Assembly (NCBI RefSeq): GCF_904849725.1
Contig: NC_058524.1
Span: 488,071,763 to 488,135,762, forward strand
Source: Hordeum vulgare subsp. vulgare
Lineage: Eukaryota; Streptophyta; Magnoliopsida; Poales; Poaceae
Direction of reading: 5' to 3'
DNA length: 64,000 nt
The position numbers and the translations under genes were made by a program. The notes beneath the pieces are model-generated. The model was not told the origin of the DNA. It saw only the letters and a program-made list of their open reading frames with translations, and searched no databases. Position 1 is the stretch's first letter. Every line of letters starts with the position of its first letter. This document shows, one piece after another, positions 11,286 through 22,914 of this stretch.

Positions 11286-11617
11286 CTTGCTCTAAATCGC
11301 GGCAGAAACAGGCTCGAAACAAAAACAGAGGAAATTTGCGTGATACGAGGGTCAGACCTTTCGGGAGAATATATAATGATTTTTTTCCGACCAGAAGGAG
11401 TACTCCACAACAAAACGGAGTCCGGGAGGCACACGAGGAGGTCACAAGCCGCCCCAGGCGCGGCCAGGGGTAGGCCCGCACTTGGCAGGCTTGTTGCCTC
11501 CTCGTGCGCTTTCCAGACTACTTTAATTTTTTTCTATTTTTCTAAAAATTCCAAAACTGGAAAAAATTCCTACTGGAAAAGTTTTGGAGTCGGTTTACTT
11601 ACCGAATCACATACCTG
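11286..11617. repeat. LTR-like palindromic GC block between integrase and 3' ORF
   Basis: This holds a sequence resembling the GC-rich core of the element's own LTR: 'cacaagcc...ccaggcgcggccagggg...aggcttgt' at 11440-11500, like 8999-9053 and 31588-31645. The arms CACAAGCC/GGCTTGTT can form a hairpin. It lies inside the internal region, not in an LTR. A partial internal copy or an intron-like spacer are both possible. Confidence 0.55.
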
Positions 11618-12865
11618 TTAGTTTTCGGAGTCTGAAAGAGGCTGATAAATATCCCTTATGTACTCCTCTGGAGTTATGGTATTGATAATATTGCTTTCAA
11701 CATTTATGGGAGTACCTGAGATATAATGCTTGATTCTTTGCCCATTTACCACTCTCGGAAAATTACCTTCCGTGTTGTTGATCTTGGTGGCACCGGAATG
11801 ATATACTTCCTCAACAATGTAAGGACCTTCCCATTTAGAAAGAAGCTTGCGTGCAAAAAATCTTAAACGAGAATTATATAGCAAGACATAATCACCTACA
11901 TTGAACTCACGTTTTTGTATACTTTTATCATGCCACCTCTTAACCTTTTCTTTGAACAACTTGGCATTTTCATATGCCTGAGCTCTCCATTCATCAAGTG
12001 AGCTAATATCAAATAACCTCTTCTCTCCAGCAAGTTTGAAATCAAAGTTGAGCTCTTTGATTTCCCAATAAGCCTTATGCTCTAGCTCAAAAGGTAAATG
12101 ACATGCTTTACCGTAAATCATTTTGTACGGAGACATGCCCATGTGATTCTTATAAGCAGTTCTATAAGTCCACGGTGCACCATCGAGCTTCTTAGACCAA
12201 TTCTTTCTAGACCTATTAACAGTCTTTTGCAGAATTAGTTTAATCTCTCTATTGCTTAGCTCTACTTGACCACTAGACTGAGGGTGATAGGGAGATGCAA
12301 CTCTATGGTTGATATCATACTTAGCAAGCGTTTTACGGAAAGCACCATGAATGAAATGTGAACCACCATCAGTCATTAGATATCTAGGGACTCCAAATCT
12401 AGGGAAAATAACTTCTTTAAGCATCCTGATAGAGGTGTTGTGATCAACACTACTAGTTGGGATAGCTTCTACCCACTTATTAACGTAATCAACAGCAACT
12501 AGGATATGAGTATACCCGTTGGATTTTGGAAAAGGTCCCATATAATCAAAACCCCAAACATCAAATGGTTCAATGACAAGTGAATAATTCATAGGCATTT
12601 CCTGACGTTTACTGACATTACCTATTCTTTGACATTCGTCACAAGACAAGACAAACTTACGGGCATCCTTGAAGAGAGTGGGCCAATAGAAACCTGATTG
12701 CAATACCTTGTGTGCAGTTCTATATCCCACATGGTGTCCTCCGTAAGCCTCGGAGTGACACTTCTGTAGGATCTGTCCCTGTTCATGTTCAGGTACACAA
12801 CGTCTAATAACACCATCTACTCCTTCCTTATAAAGGTGAGGGTCATCCCAAAAGTAATGTCTCAA
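11618..12865 (-). pseudogene. Integrase of the Athila-like element (near-intact)
   Basis: 415 codons, open throughout. Integrase joins element cDNA to chromosomal DNA. The N-terminal HHCC zinc domain is complete ([11 protein letters not shown]...CDECQ). The catalytic core carries D in GFDYMGPF, D in LMTDGGSHF and E in [11 protein letters not shown], the DD35E triad, all intact. The C-terminal part has the [20 protein letters not shown] block typical of gypsy integrases and ends in a normal stop. The only break from the upstream RNase H frame is a small frameshift at about 12866, so the internal ATG at 12865 is probably not a true start. The domain itself looks functional. Confidence 0.9.
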
Positions 12866-14258
12866 ACAAAGAAGATTTTCTTCTTTTGCTGGTATGTGAA
12901 GGTAGGTGGTATATATTTGGCAACGATATAATTTGCATAATCATCATACCACGGTGTACTACGTGAAGTATTGATGACATTCAATTCCTCATCAGGAAAG
13001 CTATCATCAATAGGTTGTGGGTCATCAAGAACATTCTCCAACCTAGACAAGTTATCTGCTACGGGGTTCTCAGCACCCTTCCTATCAACAACATGCAAAT
13101 CAAATTCTTGTAGCAAGAGAACCCATCTGATAAGTCTAGGTTTAGCGTGTTTCTTTTCAATGAGGTACTTAATAGCAGCGTGATCAGTGTGAATAGTGAC
13201 TTTGGAATCAACTATGTAAGATCTGAACTTTTCACATGCAAACACGAGTGCTAAAAATTCCTTTTCAGTAGTAGCATAGTTTCTTTGGGCACTGTCTAGA
13301 GTTTTACTAGCATAGTGAATAACATTCAACTTCTTATCAACTCTTTGTCCTAGAACAGCGCAAACAACATAATCACTAGCATCACACATGATTTCAAAAG
13401 GTAAGTTCCAATCGAGTGGTTGAACAATAGGCGCAGTTATCAAGGCCTTTTTAAGTATTTCGAAGGCTTCCTCACAATCATCGTCAAAAACAAAAGGAAT
13501 ATCCTTTTGCAAGAGATTGGTAAGAGGCCTAGAAATCTTAGAGAAGTCCTTAATGAACCTTCTATAGAAACCTGCATGACTAAGGAAACTTCTTATACCT
13601 TTGATATCTGTAGGGCATGACATTTTCTCGATCGCATCAACCTTAGCCTTATCGACTTCAAAACCTCTTTCAGAAATTTTATGTCCTAAGACGATGCCTT
13701 CATTAACCATAAAGTGGCACTTCTCCCAATTCAAGACAAGATTGGTATCTTTACATCTTTGCAAAACTCGATCAAGGTTGCTGAGGCAATCATCAAAAGA
13801 AGACCCGTAAACGGAGAAGTCATCCATGAAAACCTCAACAATCTTTTCAAAACAGTCAGAGAATAAAGCCATCATACATCTTTGGAAGGTAGCAGGTGCA
13901 TTACATAAGCCAAAAGGCATACGTCTGTAAGCGAAGGTACCGAAAGGGCCCGTGAAAGTGGTTTTCTCCTGATCAGATTGTGCAACAGGTATTTGGGGGA
14001 AACGAGAATAACCATCTAGAAAGCATAAGTGTGTGTGTTTAGATAGTCTTTCTTGCATTTGGTCCATAAAAGGAAAAGGGTAATGATCTTTCCTAGTGGC
14101 TTTATTCAATTTCCTAAAATCGATGACCATCCTATAGCCAGTAATAATCCTGTGTGGGATCAATTCATCCTTATCATTAGGGACAACGGTGATACGTCCC
14201 TTCTTAGGGACGCAATGCACCGGACTCACCCAATCGCTATGAGCAACAGGATAGATAA
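12866..14258 (-). pseudogene. RT and RNase H of the Athila-like element, 5' side cut by Tat-1
   Basis: This frame continues, across the Tat-1 insertion, from 28267 onward; the residues on the two sides join in register if one copy of the GATAA duplication is removed. RT motifs are complete: [51 protein letters not shown] and the catalytic [10 protein letters not shown] with both Asp. RNase H shows CDASDYVV, the [16 protein letters not shown] block and TDHAAIKYL, with D/E/D present. The frame breaks at 12862-12866 just before integrase. The ATG at 14229 is internal to RT. Without the insertion this pol would be close to intact. Confidence 0.9.
14254..14258. other. Target site duplication GATAA (left)
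   Basis: Five bases flanking the Tat-1 left end. The identical GATAA follows the right end at 28267-28271. A 5-bp duplication is normal for gypsy integration and proves a single, complete insertion into the Athila-like RT. Confidence 0.95.
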
Positions 14259-15283
14259 TGTCGCTGAATACTCACAACATATGCCATAGGTAGGCTAAAG
14301 TCAGTGAGAACCGAAGGGACAAAGGTGGGCGCTGGGAACGAGGTTGGTACACGCATGGAACGCACGATGTACCCAGGTTCAGGGCTCTCCGTAGAGATAA
14401 TACCCCTAGTCCCGCCGGAGTGTTTGATGTGTATGAACAGAGTATAGAGTTGCTCCTGCAGCTGTGTTGGGAGGAGGAAGAGGGAAGCAGCCGGCTCGTC
14501 TATGCCTCTCTCTCTGTGGTTGGTGAGTATGTAGTGTTGTTCGACTGTGGAATGATCGCCCCCCTGCATAGAGGCCGACCGGGGGGTTTTAAAGACGAAC
14601 CCGCCGGCCTACAATATGGATAAAGGGTACAAGTGTGGGACCCGGCTGGCAGCCTCGCCGGCTGGCCAGGGGCCCACTAGAGTGTTCTCTTGTCGCTCGA
14701 GGGGCCCGCCGGCTGCATGGTCTCGATTGGCAGTGGGACCCGCCGGCTGGCCAATGGGGCTCTCGCGTAAGGTTGACGCCGAGGACGCGTTGTACATCGA
14801 GCTCGTCCAGTGAGATTCGTCATGTGCAGGTAGTACGACCGCCTCCACTATCCCCACGCTGACTGCAGTAATGGAGTGGGAGTGCGACGGTCCGACACTA
14901 TGCTAGGTGATGGATCAGAGCCGGGGTAGGTCAGCGGCGTGGCAGCCGACGCTCGTACCTGCCAGACGCCCCGATCCAGTACCTTTGCTGATGCGTAGCT
15001 ACCTTTAATCGAAAGGTCTCTTCCTGACCTACGATCTGATGTGACTGGCGATCCTCGGCCGGCCAGCCTTCTTGGCTAGCCGGCTTGGGTGCGGCCGCCT
15101 CATTCCTAGCCGGCTGGCTGGACCAGGCCGGCTCAGAAGAGGTAACCGCCTCGACTCTAGCCGGTAGGCGCGGCCTAGCCGACCAGAAAACTTGGGCCTT
15201 AGGAAACTCTATATGTTCATGTCCTTTGGGCCAGAAATGAAGGAGCAGGCTTGATGAGCCTACCCCGGGGTTATCCCCCGACA
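14259..15283 (-). repeat. 3' LTR of Tat-1
   Basis: 1025 bp, matching 27161-28266. In plus coordinates it begins TGTCGCTGAATACTC and ends ATCCCCCGACA. It lacks one copy of a 43-bp duplication and a short segment present in the other LTR. The TATA box of the 5' LTR (TATAAAA, minus, about 27491) is changed to TTTAAAA here. Confidence 0.95.
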
Positions 15284-15841
15284 GTAGTCCCCGAAGCTGG
15301 AGAGGCCCGCCGCCTACGGGCGGGCGGCCTCACAAGCTTGATGATTCATCTTGGTATTTTCGCCGCTCTTCGCGACGAGGAGCGCCGGCTCCGAAACCGA
15401 CTGGCTTCGAAGCGACACCTCGGCTTCGTCGTATGTCGTCCGGAGAGCGCCACGTGCCAGGCCCCGCCTGAGATAATGATGGTGATTACTGGTGACGGGA
15501 CCGGGCATGAGCCCTGGGTCCCGCCATGATGCCTCCTCGGCCTCCGCGCGAGAGATCTTCTGCGGATTTACTCCGCGAGGGTTGGGCTTAGGGAAGCGTT
15601 ACCGCCCGTAATACACGGGGTTAGTAGGGGGCCAGTGCACACCAGATCCCCTCCCGACGACGCTTCGTGGGGGTTTAAATGGGATGCGGGGGTTCCGAGG
15701 AGGCCATTCGCCCCCCTCCTTGCCCCGCATTCACGCCCTCTTCCTCCCTGCGCCCAGAGAGAAAGAGCTTGTATCATTCGTATTCCTCGTCTTCGTCGCC
15801 GCGAAGCCGCCAATACCCTCGAGTTTCAGTCGCCCGCAACC
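15284..15841 (+). promoter_or_regulatory. Presumed promoter/leader of the antisense gene in Tat-1
   Basis: 558 bp between the 3' LTR and the antisense start codon, with no coding frame I support. A TTTAAAT word at about 15674-15681 could serve as a TATA element. A CT-rich leader with 'ttcctcgtcttcgtcgcc' precedes the ATG. Promoter activity is inferred only from position. Confidence 0.4.
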
Positions 15842-18800
15842 ATGGCCAGCGGTTCTTTCTCGAAGAAGCCCTCGGCGCAGAAGGCATCGTCGCAGGGAGC
15901 CTGGCTGGGGAGCGAAGTCGGTGAGGAGCACATCGAGGCGCTTCATCACCACCGGCTGCTGCCCCCGGCCTCCCAAGTGCTGGTGCGACTCCCTCGCGCC
16001 GAGACCGCTCCCACACCCGCCGTGGGACAGGTCGTGGTCTTCACCGAGCATTTCTACCGGGGCTTTGGGCTTCCGACCAGCGCCTTCTTCTCCGAATGGC
16101 TCCGCTTTTTTGGCCTGCAGCCGCATCACCTGGCGCCGAACGCCATTTTGCAGTTGTCGGCCTTCATGATCCTGTGCAAGGGTTTTGTGAGGATCGAGCC
16201 CCACGTCGACCTGTGGCACAGCTTGTTCTTCTTCAAGCAGCAATCCATCGCCATGGAGAATCCGAGGTGGAGAAGCTCAAGGGGCCGCGCTCGATGACGC
16301 CGTGTGGAGCCGCGTTGGTGCACCACCGCTCGAAGTCGGGATTCCCCTAGATGCCACTGCAAGAATCCGTCAAGTAGTGGCAGAAGGGTTTTCTTCTATA
16401 TGAAGAACGCCGACCCCACCCTGGGCACCCCAACATGCCCCCGTTCAACATCGACCCGCCGACGAGGTTGAACTGGGCGGCGAAGACCCCCAAGCCAATT
16501 TCCGAGGTGGCGCTGATCTGTGCCCACCTCGATATTTTGGAGAAGGGCGGCCTCCTTGGCCGCGACCTGCTCTTGCAGAGGCGGCCTCATCTAGTCTGCG
16601 AGATGAGCAACCGGCATGATCCTTGCCGGCTGTCCACCAAGAGGTTCACCCGCGGCGCTGTAGTGCGAAGGGTGAATCTGATGTCCACCGCCCGCATGGA
16701 TGAAGGCGGGGAATGGACGTGGGGGATGACCCCCTTCAACAGGTCCCGTCCGCCTCCGATGGTAGGTTGCCTTTTTATTCTTTGTTGTTTGCCTTGTAGC
16801 CGGTCGTGTTGCTGAGCCGGCGATCGGATCCCTTTTCGCAGCTGTACGAGAATCTGCAGGGGTCCCTCCGTCCGCCCGCTCCCGACGTGGACGTGTCCGA
16901 CGCCTCGGAGATTGAGGATGAGGGCATGATTGAATCCCACTCAGACTCCTCCACCGGCTCGGAGAATCCCCTACAGTCGGAAGGAACAGAGCCGTCTAGT
17001 GAGTACCCACGGCCCTCCGTCGTGGACTGGACGAATGACGACGAGACTCCCTCATTCTTCTCTGGTGTAGCCTTCGAGGAGGACTCCGACGGGGTGGAGG
17101 AGGTCACCAGCCCGCCTATGACGCGCGGCCGGCGTCCCAGAGGCAGAGCAACCGGTACCGACGAGGCGGCCGGGAGGAAGGGCAAGGGTGCCACAGCATC
17201 CCGGCCGGCTCCTAAGCGGCCGGCGCCGGGCCCTCCAGCCGGAGCGCGAGCAGGCGGCGCCAAGAAGCGCCGTGGTGCTGGCCGGAGGCAGGTGCCTATG
17301 GTAGCGGGGTAAGAGTTCATCCCCCTTTTCTTCGTTTATCTTGTAGGGAGTTTTGTTCCTCAAGAACTTTGCTTTACAGGGAGGCGGAGGATGTGGAGGA
17401 AGACACCGCCTCCGCAGCCGAGCGGGCTGGCTGTGCAGCAGCTGATGCTGCCCAGAGGGAGCTTGAGAAGCAGTCCAAGCGCCGGTGGGACGTGGCTGCG
17501 GGGAAGATGGTCGTGGGCCTGTGTCGCCCCAGCCGGGTCGAGAAGCCGGCGGAGAAGCGTGCGAAGGCTAGACATGACCCCTCCGTGCATGCTCATGCGG
17601 AGGAGCCAGCTAGCAAAGCGGCTTCAAGGCATGCCCCGAGGGCTGAGGAGGTCGACCCTTCCGAGCCGGAAGTCTCGGCCCCGGTGGATCTAGAGACGAT
17701 CCCCAACTCCCTCCCGGGCCGAGGCGGCACCCGACGCACCGGAGCAGATTCTGAATGCGCCGGACGCGGCCCCTGATGCGCCAGGGATGGCCATGGATGC
17801 ACCGGATGCAGCCCATCTACCTCCCGTCGGGGAGGCATCGCCGGCCGCCGAGCCGGCACCCGGAGCCGGCGCCATCGTCGTTCCCCACCACGGCCCAGTC
17901 GTGCCGGGAGCTGGAGGCCGGGTCGGGAGCCAACCCATGAAGACATGGCGGGCGGCCAACCTAGAGCGCCTGCGACTGCCCGCCGGCTCCGTGCTCACCG
18001 GCGTCCCGGAGATGGTGTCGATGTCTACCAGCAGCCGGTCCAAGGTGGAGCAGTCGGCCAACGTGGTGTGCACCGACATGGAGCGCCTGGAGGCCCCCAC
18101 CCAGGTATGTGTTTCCTCCTTGGTTTTTGAACTTTTCTTCTATTGCGTTAGTGGGGGCGCGACAACGCACCCACTGGGTGTAGCCCCCGAGATTCGGGCC
18201 GGTCGATCATCGGCAAGTCTGAATCTCTTGGAGCTTCTTTTCCCTGTTTTGCTTCTTTAGTGGGGGTGCACTAGCACACCCACTGGGTGTAGCCCCCAAG
18301 AATCGGGCTGGTTAAGTCTTAACCAGGCCGAATCTTAATCCTGCATCTTTTGCCTTTTTGGCAGGAGCTTTATGACGCTCAGGGGCAAGCCTACATTGAG
18401 CTGCGAACCCAGACCTGGGCGCTGATGGCCGGATCGCCGAGCTCGAAGTACGGCTGGGCGAAGTTGCCACGGAGCAGGATGCCCTGTATGGTGCCGGCAA
18501 CCGGCTCCAGGAGTAGCTGACCCTTCTCCAGTCAGAGAAGAAGGAGCTCGAGGCGGCCCGCCGGGTCGAGCTGGAGCAGCTGCGCAGCATGCTGCAGGAG
18601 AAGGAGGCCTCCTTCTCTGTCGACTTGGACCGGCTCGCATCACTTCATCTCAAGGAGATGAACCTCAAGGACGCCGCCTTGAAGGAGAAGGAGGAGGCCC
18701 TTGTCCAGAAGCAATCGCAGCTGGCCAAGGCCTTGGAGTGTGCGGTGGCCCTCCACGAGGAGGTTGCCCGCCTTACTCACGCGAGTAAGGTGCGGGAGCT

Positions 18801-19656
18801 CGAGGTCCTCGAGAGCTCCCATGAGACTGATGGCGCCTTCCATCATGAGTCTCTCTTCTTTATCTTGTTTTTGGCTTTTTGGCCGTCTCCTCTTCTTATT
18901 GTGCTCTTATGTCCTGGCTTTTGCTGTTTTAGGTGTCTTTCCTGAGACCCAGGTCGCAGCCGACACTGCCGTCAAGGTGAGCCACGGGGAGCGTCGTGCG
19001 GCTAGGCAGGAGGTATACACTATCTCTCGCTGGAGTGTGGAGGAGATCGGGGTGGGCCTTCGGGTCCGCCTGCGCGCCCTAGGCGAGACTGTGGCTCAGC
19101 TCCAGGTTGCAGGCTCGTCGATGGTGGCGGCCTTGTGGCCGGAGGGCGTGGAGCCGGCGTCAATGAGTCGCTTTCTCGCTGGCTTGCGGCTGGCGGGGAA
19201 CGCCTGGACGCCTGGCGCGCCTCTGCCATGTTCGTCGGAGCTTATATGGCCCTGCGCTTGGCCAAGTCCTGGTATCGGAACCTGGACTTGGGCAAGCTCG
19301 CCACTCAGCGTGACGGCTCGGAGGCGGAGCTGCAGGGCGTGGAGGAGGCGCTGTGCGTGAGGGCCAGTGGCATCGCCGAGTACGCCACCTCGGACGATTT
19401 TGTCTTGGAGCGGGGTGAAGATGGCGGTGTGATCGCTGAAGATCTGCACGGCCTTCAGCCCTATGACCCCGATGGCAGCTCTGGCGAGGCGGCCCATGCT
19501 ATGGAATCTGCTGCCGCCTCCAGCGGTGCGGCATACGCCGACTCCGGTGAGGGTGGAGCCGGGAGCCCTCGTGAAGGAGATGGTGCAGCCGCCTCGGGAG
19601 CAGCCGGGGATGGTGAAGCTACCACATCCGGAGCAGCGGCCGGGGCGACCGCTTAG
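15842..19656 (+). pseudogene. Antisense multi-exon gene: gypsy-type transposon (Transposase_28-like) domain protein
   Basis: Runs opposite to gag-pol, converging on its end. Exons read from splice signals: 15842-16761, 16800-17308, 17380-18104, 18365-about 18848, 18933-19656; donors GTAGGT, GTAAGA and GTATGT are clear, the fourth donor is weak. The start MASGSFSKKPS leads into VVVFTEHFYRGFGLP and FFGLQPHHLAPNAILQLSAF, the core of the 'putative gypsy type transposon' domain. Then come an acidic/basic linker rich in Arg, Ala and Pro, a coiled coil (18420-18830, LEAARRVELEQL) and a helical C-terminus with LGETVAQLQVAG. Frameshifts near 16257, 16390, 17720, 18430 and 19170, and several stops, make this copy a pseudogene. 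Homologous to 51511-54975. Biochemical function is unknown. Confidence 0.8.
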
Positions 19657-20434
19657 GCCGCAGCCCCGTAACCGGTGTCCTTTGTCTTTTGTTCGACCCC
19701 TTGAGGGATGTAATGAACGTGGGCCGTGGGCCAATGCTTTTTAGAATGTATGTATTCAACATTATATTCGTATTGCCATGCGTGTTGTTTTATATCTTTG
19801 TCTTTTGATTCCTGGTTGGATCCTTTTTGTCCAATCCTCGTATTCCCAATCTTCCACCCCGCCAGCCCGACAGCTGGGAGCCGGTCTGTGGCTGGGTCGA
19901 GGTTTCTGACCTTAGAATACGAGACTTAGATTTTTCGAAGCCATCAAGACTTAAAGACCAAGACATAAACCAACAGAGGCCGGCTTGAATGAGATCGTAT
20001 ATATGATCGAGCCAGCCCGAGCCGGCGACCCTTTGTAGCCGAACTTTGCAAGCATCCAGCCTGACCTGGCGTCACCTCGCAAGGCAGACGGCCGGAACCA
20101 GTCCGCAAGCTCGTACGAGGTGACCAGGGATCAGCCGGTTTACACTATGTGTTCTTTTACAATAGGGAAGGCGTCCGAGCGGCTAGCAAGCCCCCGAGCT
20201 TGTTAAAGCCGGCAAGGGGCGTGCGCTACGTAGCCTCCAGTCTTGATTAAGCCAGCAAGAGGTGTACGCTGTGTAACCCCCGAGCTTATTGAAGTCGGCA
20301 AGGGGCGTCCACTGAGTGAAAACTCTCAATAAAAAGAAACATGAGGCATGCTCTTTTTATTGCATTTGTTGAGGGTCCCTGAAGAGGGAGAAAGATACAT
20401 ATGCATGCTCTTTCCATTGTTTGATTCTTCCCTT
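19657..20434. other. Spacer between the convergent antisense gene and pol of Tat-1
   Basis: Holds the presumed 3' UTR of the antisense gene (A/T-rich about 19740-19800) and a tandem-like repeat (20188-20315). No coding frame supported. Confidence 0.6.
20188..20315. repeat. Imperfect tandem repeat, about 45-50 bp x 3
   Basis: Three units share 'cccccgagctt.ttaaagccggcaaggggcgt' with substitutions, lying between the 3' ends of the two convergent coding regions. Boundaries set by eye. Confidence 0.6.
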
Positions 20435-21573
20435 CTAGCAATAGAACGGGCGGAGCAGCACCGCGTTCCATGGACGTTCTGTCTCCCGGCCGGAGTCGTC
20501 CCTCTTGTGCTTCCTTGGCTTTTGGGCATCGATCAAGTAGTAAGCGTTGTTGTGAAGTGCCCTACTGATGATGAAGGGTCCCGACCAAGGGGATGAGAGC
20601 TTGTGTTGGCCGGTAGTGCACTCGATTCTTCTGAGGACCAAGTCTCCCTCCCTAAAAGAGAGAGGCTTGATCTTTTTGCTGTGGTAGTATCTCAGCTTCT
20701 GTTCATAGATGGCCGTCTGGCTCAAGTCCAAGTCCCTTGCTTCTTCAAGGAGGTCCACACCGTCTTCTCTTGCCTCCTTCACCTCAGTTTCCATGTATAG
20801 GGCGACCCGAGGCGAGTCGAACTCGATATCCGTGGGAATAATAGCCTCGGATCCGTATAAAAGAAAGAACGGAGTGAAGCCGGTCGACCGGTTGGGCGTG
20901 GTGCGGAGGCTCCATAACACAGCCAGCAATTCTTCAATCCAGCAGCCGGCCGATCTGACCAGTGGTGCCACCAATCTTGGCTTGATGGCGACCAGGATTA
21001 GACCGTTGGCCCTCTCCGCTTGGTCATTTGACTCGGATGTGCTACTGACGCCAGATCGAGCCGGATGCCTACCTTGGAGCAGTGGAGCGCCAGAGCGCCT
21101 TTGGCGAAGTTGGTGTCGTTGTCAGTGATGATGCTGTGGGGAACGCCATATCGGACAGAAATGTCTCTGATGAACTTGACGGCAGTGGGGCCGTCAAGCT
21201 TCTTGATAGGTCTGGCTTCAATCCACTTGGTGAACTTGTCGACGTCTACCAAGAGGTGCGTCATTCCACCACGAGCCGTCTTGAAGGGCCCTACCATGTC
21301 CAGTCCCCAGACAACGAACGACCATGACAGGGGGATGGTTTTTAGGGCCGAAGGAGGCATATGGCTCTTCGCACTGAAGAATTGGCAACCCTCGCATTTG
21401 TCGACCAGATCCACGGCCTCCTCGAGAGCCGTGGGCCAGTAGAATCCGTGGCGGAATGACTTGGCCACCAGGGTTCTAGAGGCGGCATGATGCCCACACT
21501 CACCCTGGTGAATGTCTCTGAGGATCTCCTGTCCCTTTTCTGATTCGACGCAGCGTTGGAACACGCCGGTCAC
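20435..21573 (-). pseudogene. Tat-1 integrase, one frameshift
   Basis: HHCC zinc domain (GECGHHAASRT...KCEGC), catalytic D in WGLDMVGPF and D in IITDNDTNF. A frameshift near 21000-21040 lies just before the catalytic Glu, which is found in the other frame (QAERAN). The frame then continues to 20435 with the WSLRTTPNRSTGFTPFFLLY block and the GPF/DAQKPRKHKRD C-terminal region. The first part stays in the same frame as gag, PR and RT, separated from RNase H by a TAG at 21625. Stop at 20435 is the natural end of pol. Would integrate cDNA if intact. Confidence 0.9.
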
Positions 21574-21624
21574 GCTGCGCCGTACCAGCTCTCGATTGAT
21601 AGTGGCATAGGCTGCAGACCTGCG

Positions 21625-22887
21625 CTAGATCTTCCTCGCCTCCGCCTCGTTCTCAGGAAGTTCGCCGCGAAGAAGGAAAGCCAGGATGGTTTGAGCCCAT
21701 GACGGAGCTGACACAAGGGTCGCCTCCGCCTCGACTAGACTGTTGGGGGCTTGTGCAGCCCCCGAGCTTGATGGAGCCGCGGTGGTGGGCTCGAGACAAG
21801 GTGTCTCTGGTGCTGTTCCGGCAGTTGGCTCGCCGTCTACCTCCATGACGTCCACCCACTCGGTGTCGAGATGACAGGATTCGAGGCCAGGCAGAGCCGG
21901 AGTTGTTGTTGTAGCCGGTGCCGCTATTGGAGTCGGCGTGGCCAACGTAGCTGGCGCAGGAACTGCAGTCGGCGTGGCCAACGTAGCCGGCACTGGAACT
22001 GCAGCCGACGTAGTTGGTAGAGCCAATGACGCTTGCACCATGGACTCGGCTGTTGCCGCAATTGGAGTCGGCATAGTCAGTGTAGCCGGCCCAGGAGCTG
22101 CGGCCGGCGTAGCTGGTGGAGATGACGGTGCTTGCACCATAGAGTCAGCCGGCACAAAGATCGATGCCTGTCTCGTGGAGCCGATCTTTGCCAGTGTATC
22201 AGCCGCCTCGTTTTCTGCCCTGGGAACATGGTGGAACTCACAGCCTTCGAAGGGACCGCTGAGCTGCTGGATGAGGAAGCGGTAGCTTGCCATGTTAGCG
22301 GCCCTGGCGTCCCATTCACCAGAGACTTGATGTACCACCAGGTCTGAATCACCGAAGCATATGAGCCGCCGGATGCCAATCTCCTTGGCAAGCCGGAGGC
22401 CGTGAGCAAGTGCTTCGTACTCGGTGATGTTGTTTGAGGCGGTGAAGTGGATCTGGAGAGCATACTTGAGCTGGTATCCTTTCGAAGACGTCAAGACGAT
22501 GCCGGCTCCCAGTCCTGTCCGCATCTTCGAGCCATCGAAGTGCATCCGCCAATGCATGGAGTCTCGAGGCGGTGACTCAAATTGGGTCTCGGCCCAGTCG
22601 ACTAAGAATTCGGCCACTACCTGAGATTTGATGGCGGTGTGGGGCTCGTACCGGATATCATGGTCCGCCATAGAGATGGACCATTTGGCAATCCTGCCCG
22701 TGGCATCGCGGTTGCCCATGATCTCTGAAAGTGGAGCAGTGCTTACCACAGTGATGACATGCTCTTGGAAGTATTGCTTCAACTTCTTTGCAGCAAGGTA
22801 AACACCATAACACATTTTTTGATAATGCGGATAGTTCTGCTTGGAGGCGGACAAAACCTCGCTAAGGTAATATACAGGGCGTTGCAC
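21625..22887 (-). pseudogene. Tat-1 RNase H pair and Ala/Pro-rich linker
   Basis: The N-terminal part is the end of the classical gypsy RNase H (VQRPVYYLSEVLS, then a YGVYLAAKKLKQYF block). A second RNase H follows: MHFDGSKMRTGLGAG, then NITEYEALAHGLRLA, CFGDSDLVVHQV and AENEAADTLAKIGS, carrying D-E-D-D. Two RNase H domains in tandem are a known Tat-lineage feature. It is followed by about 150 residues of Ala/Pro/Thr repeats (PATLATPT units) that link to integrase. The ORF is bounded by in-frame stops at 22915-22917 and 21625-21627; the frame is shared with gag-pol on both sides. Confidence 0.9.
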
Positions 22888-22914
22888 TGGCAGTGCCTTG
22901 CCCTCCTCCTTGCG

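Noticed and set aside
15635..16243. Long minus ORF (15731-16243) over the antisense gene exon 1
   Set aside because: Shadow frame of a GC-rich exon; the plus frame carries the recognised domain and splice sites.
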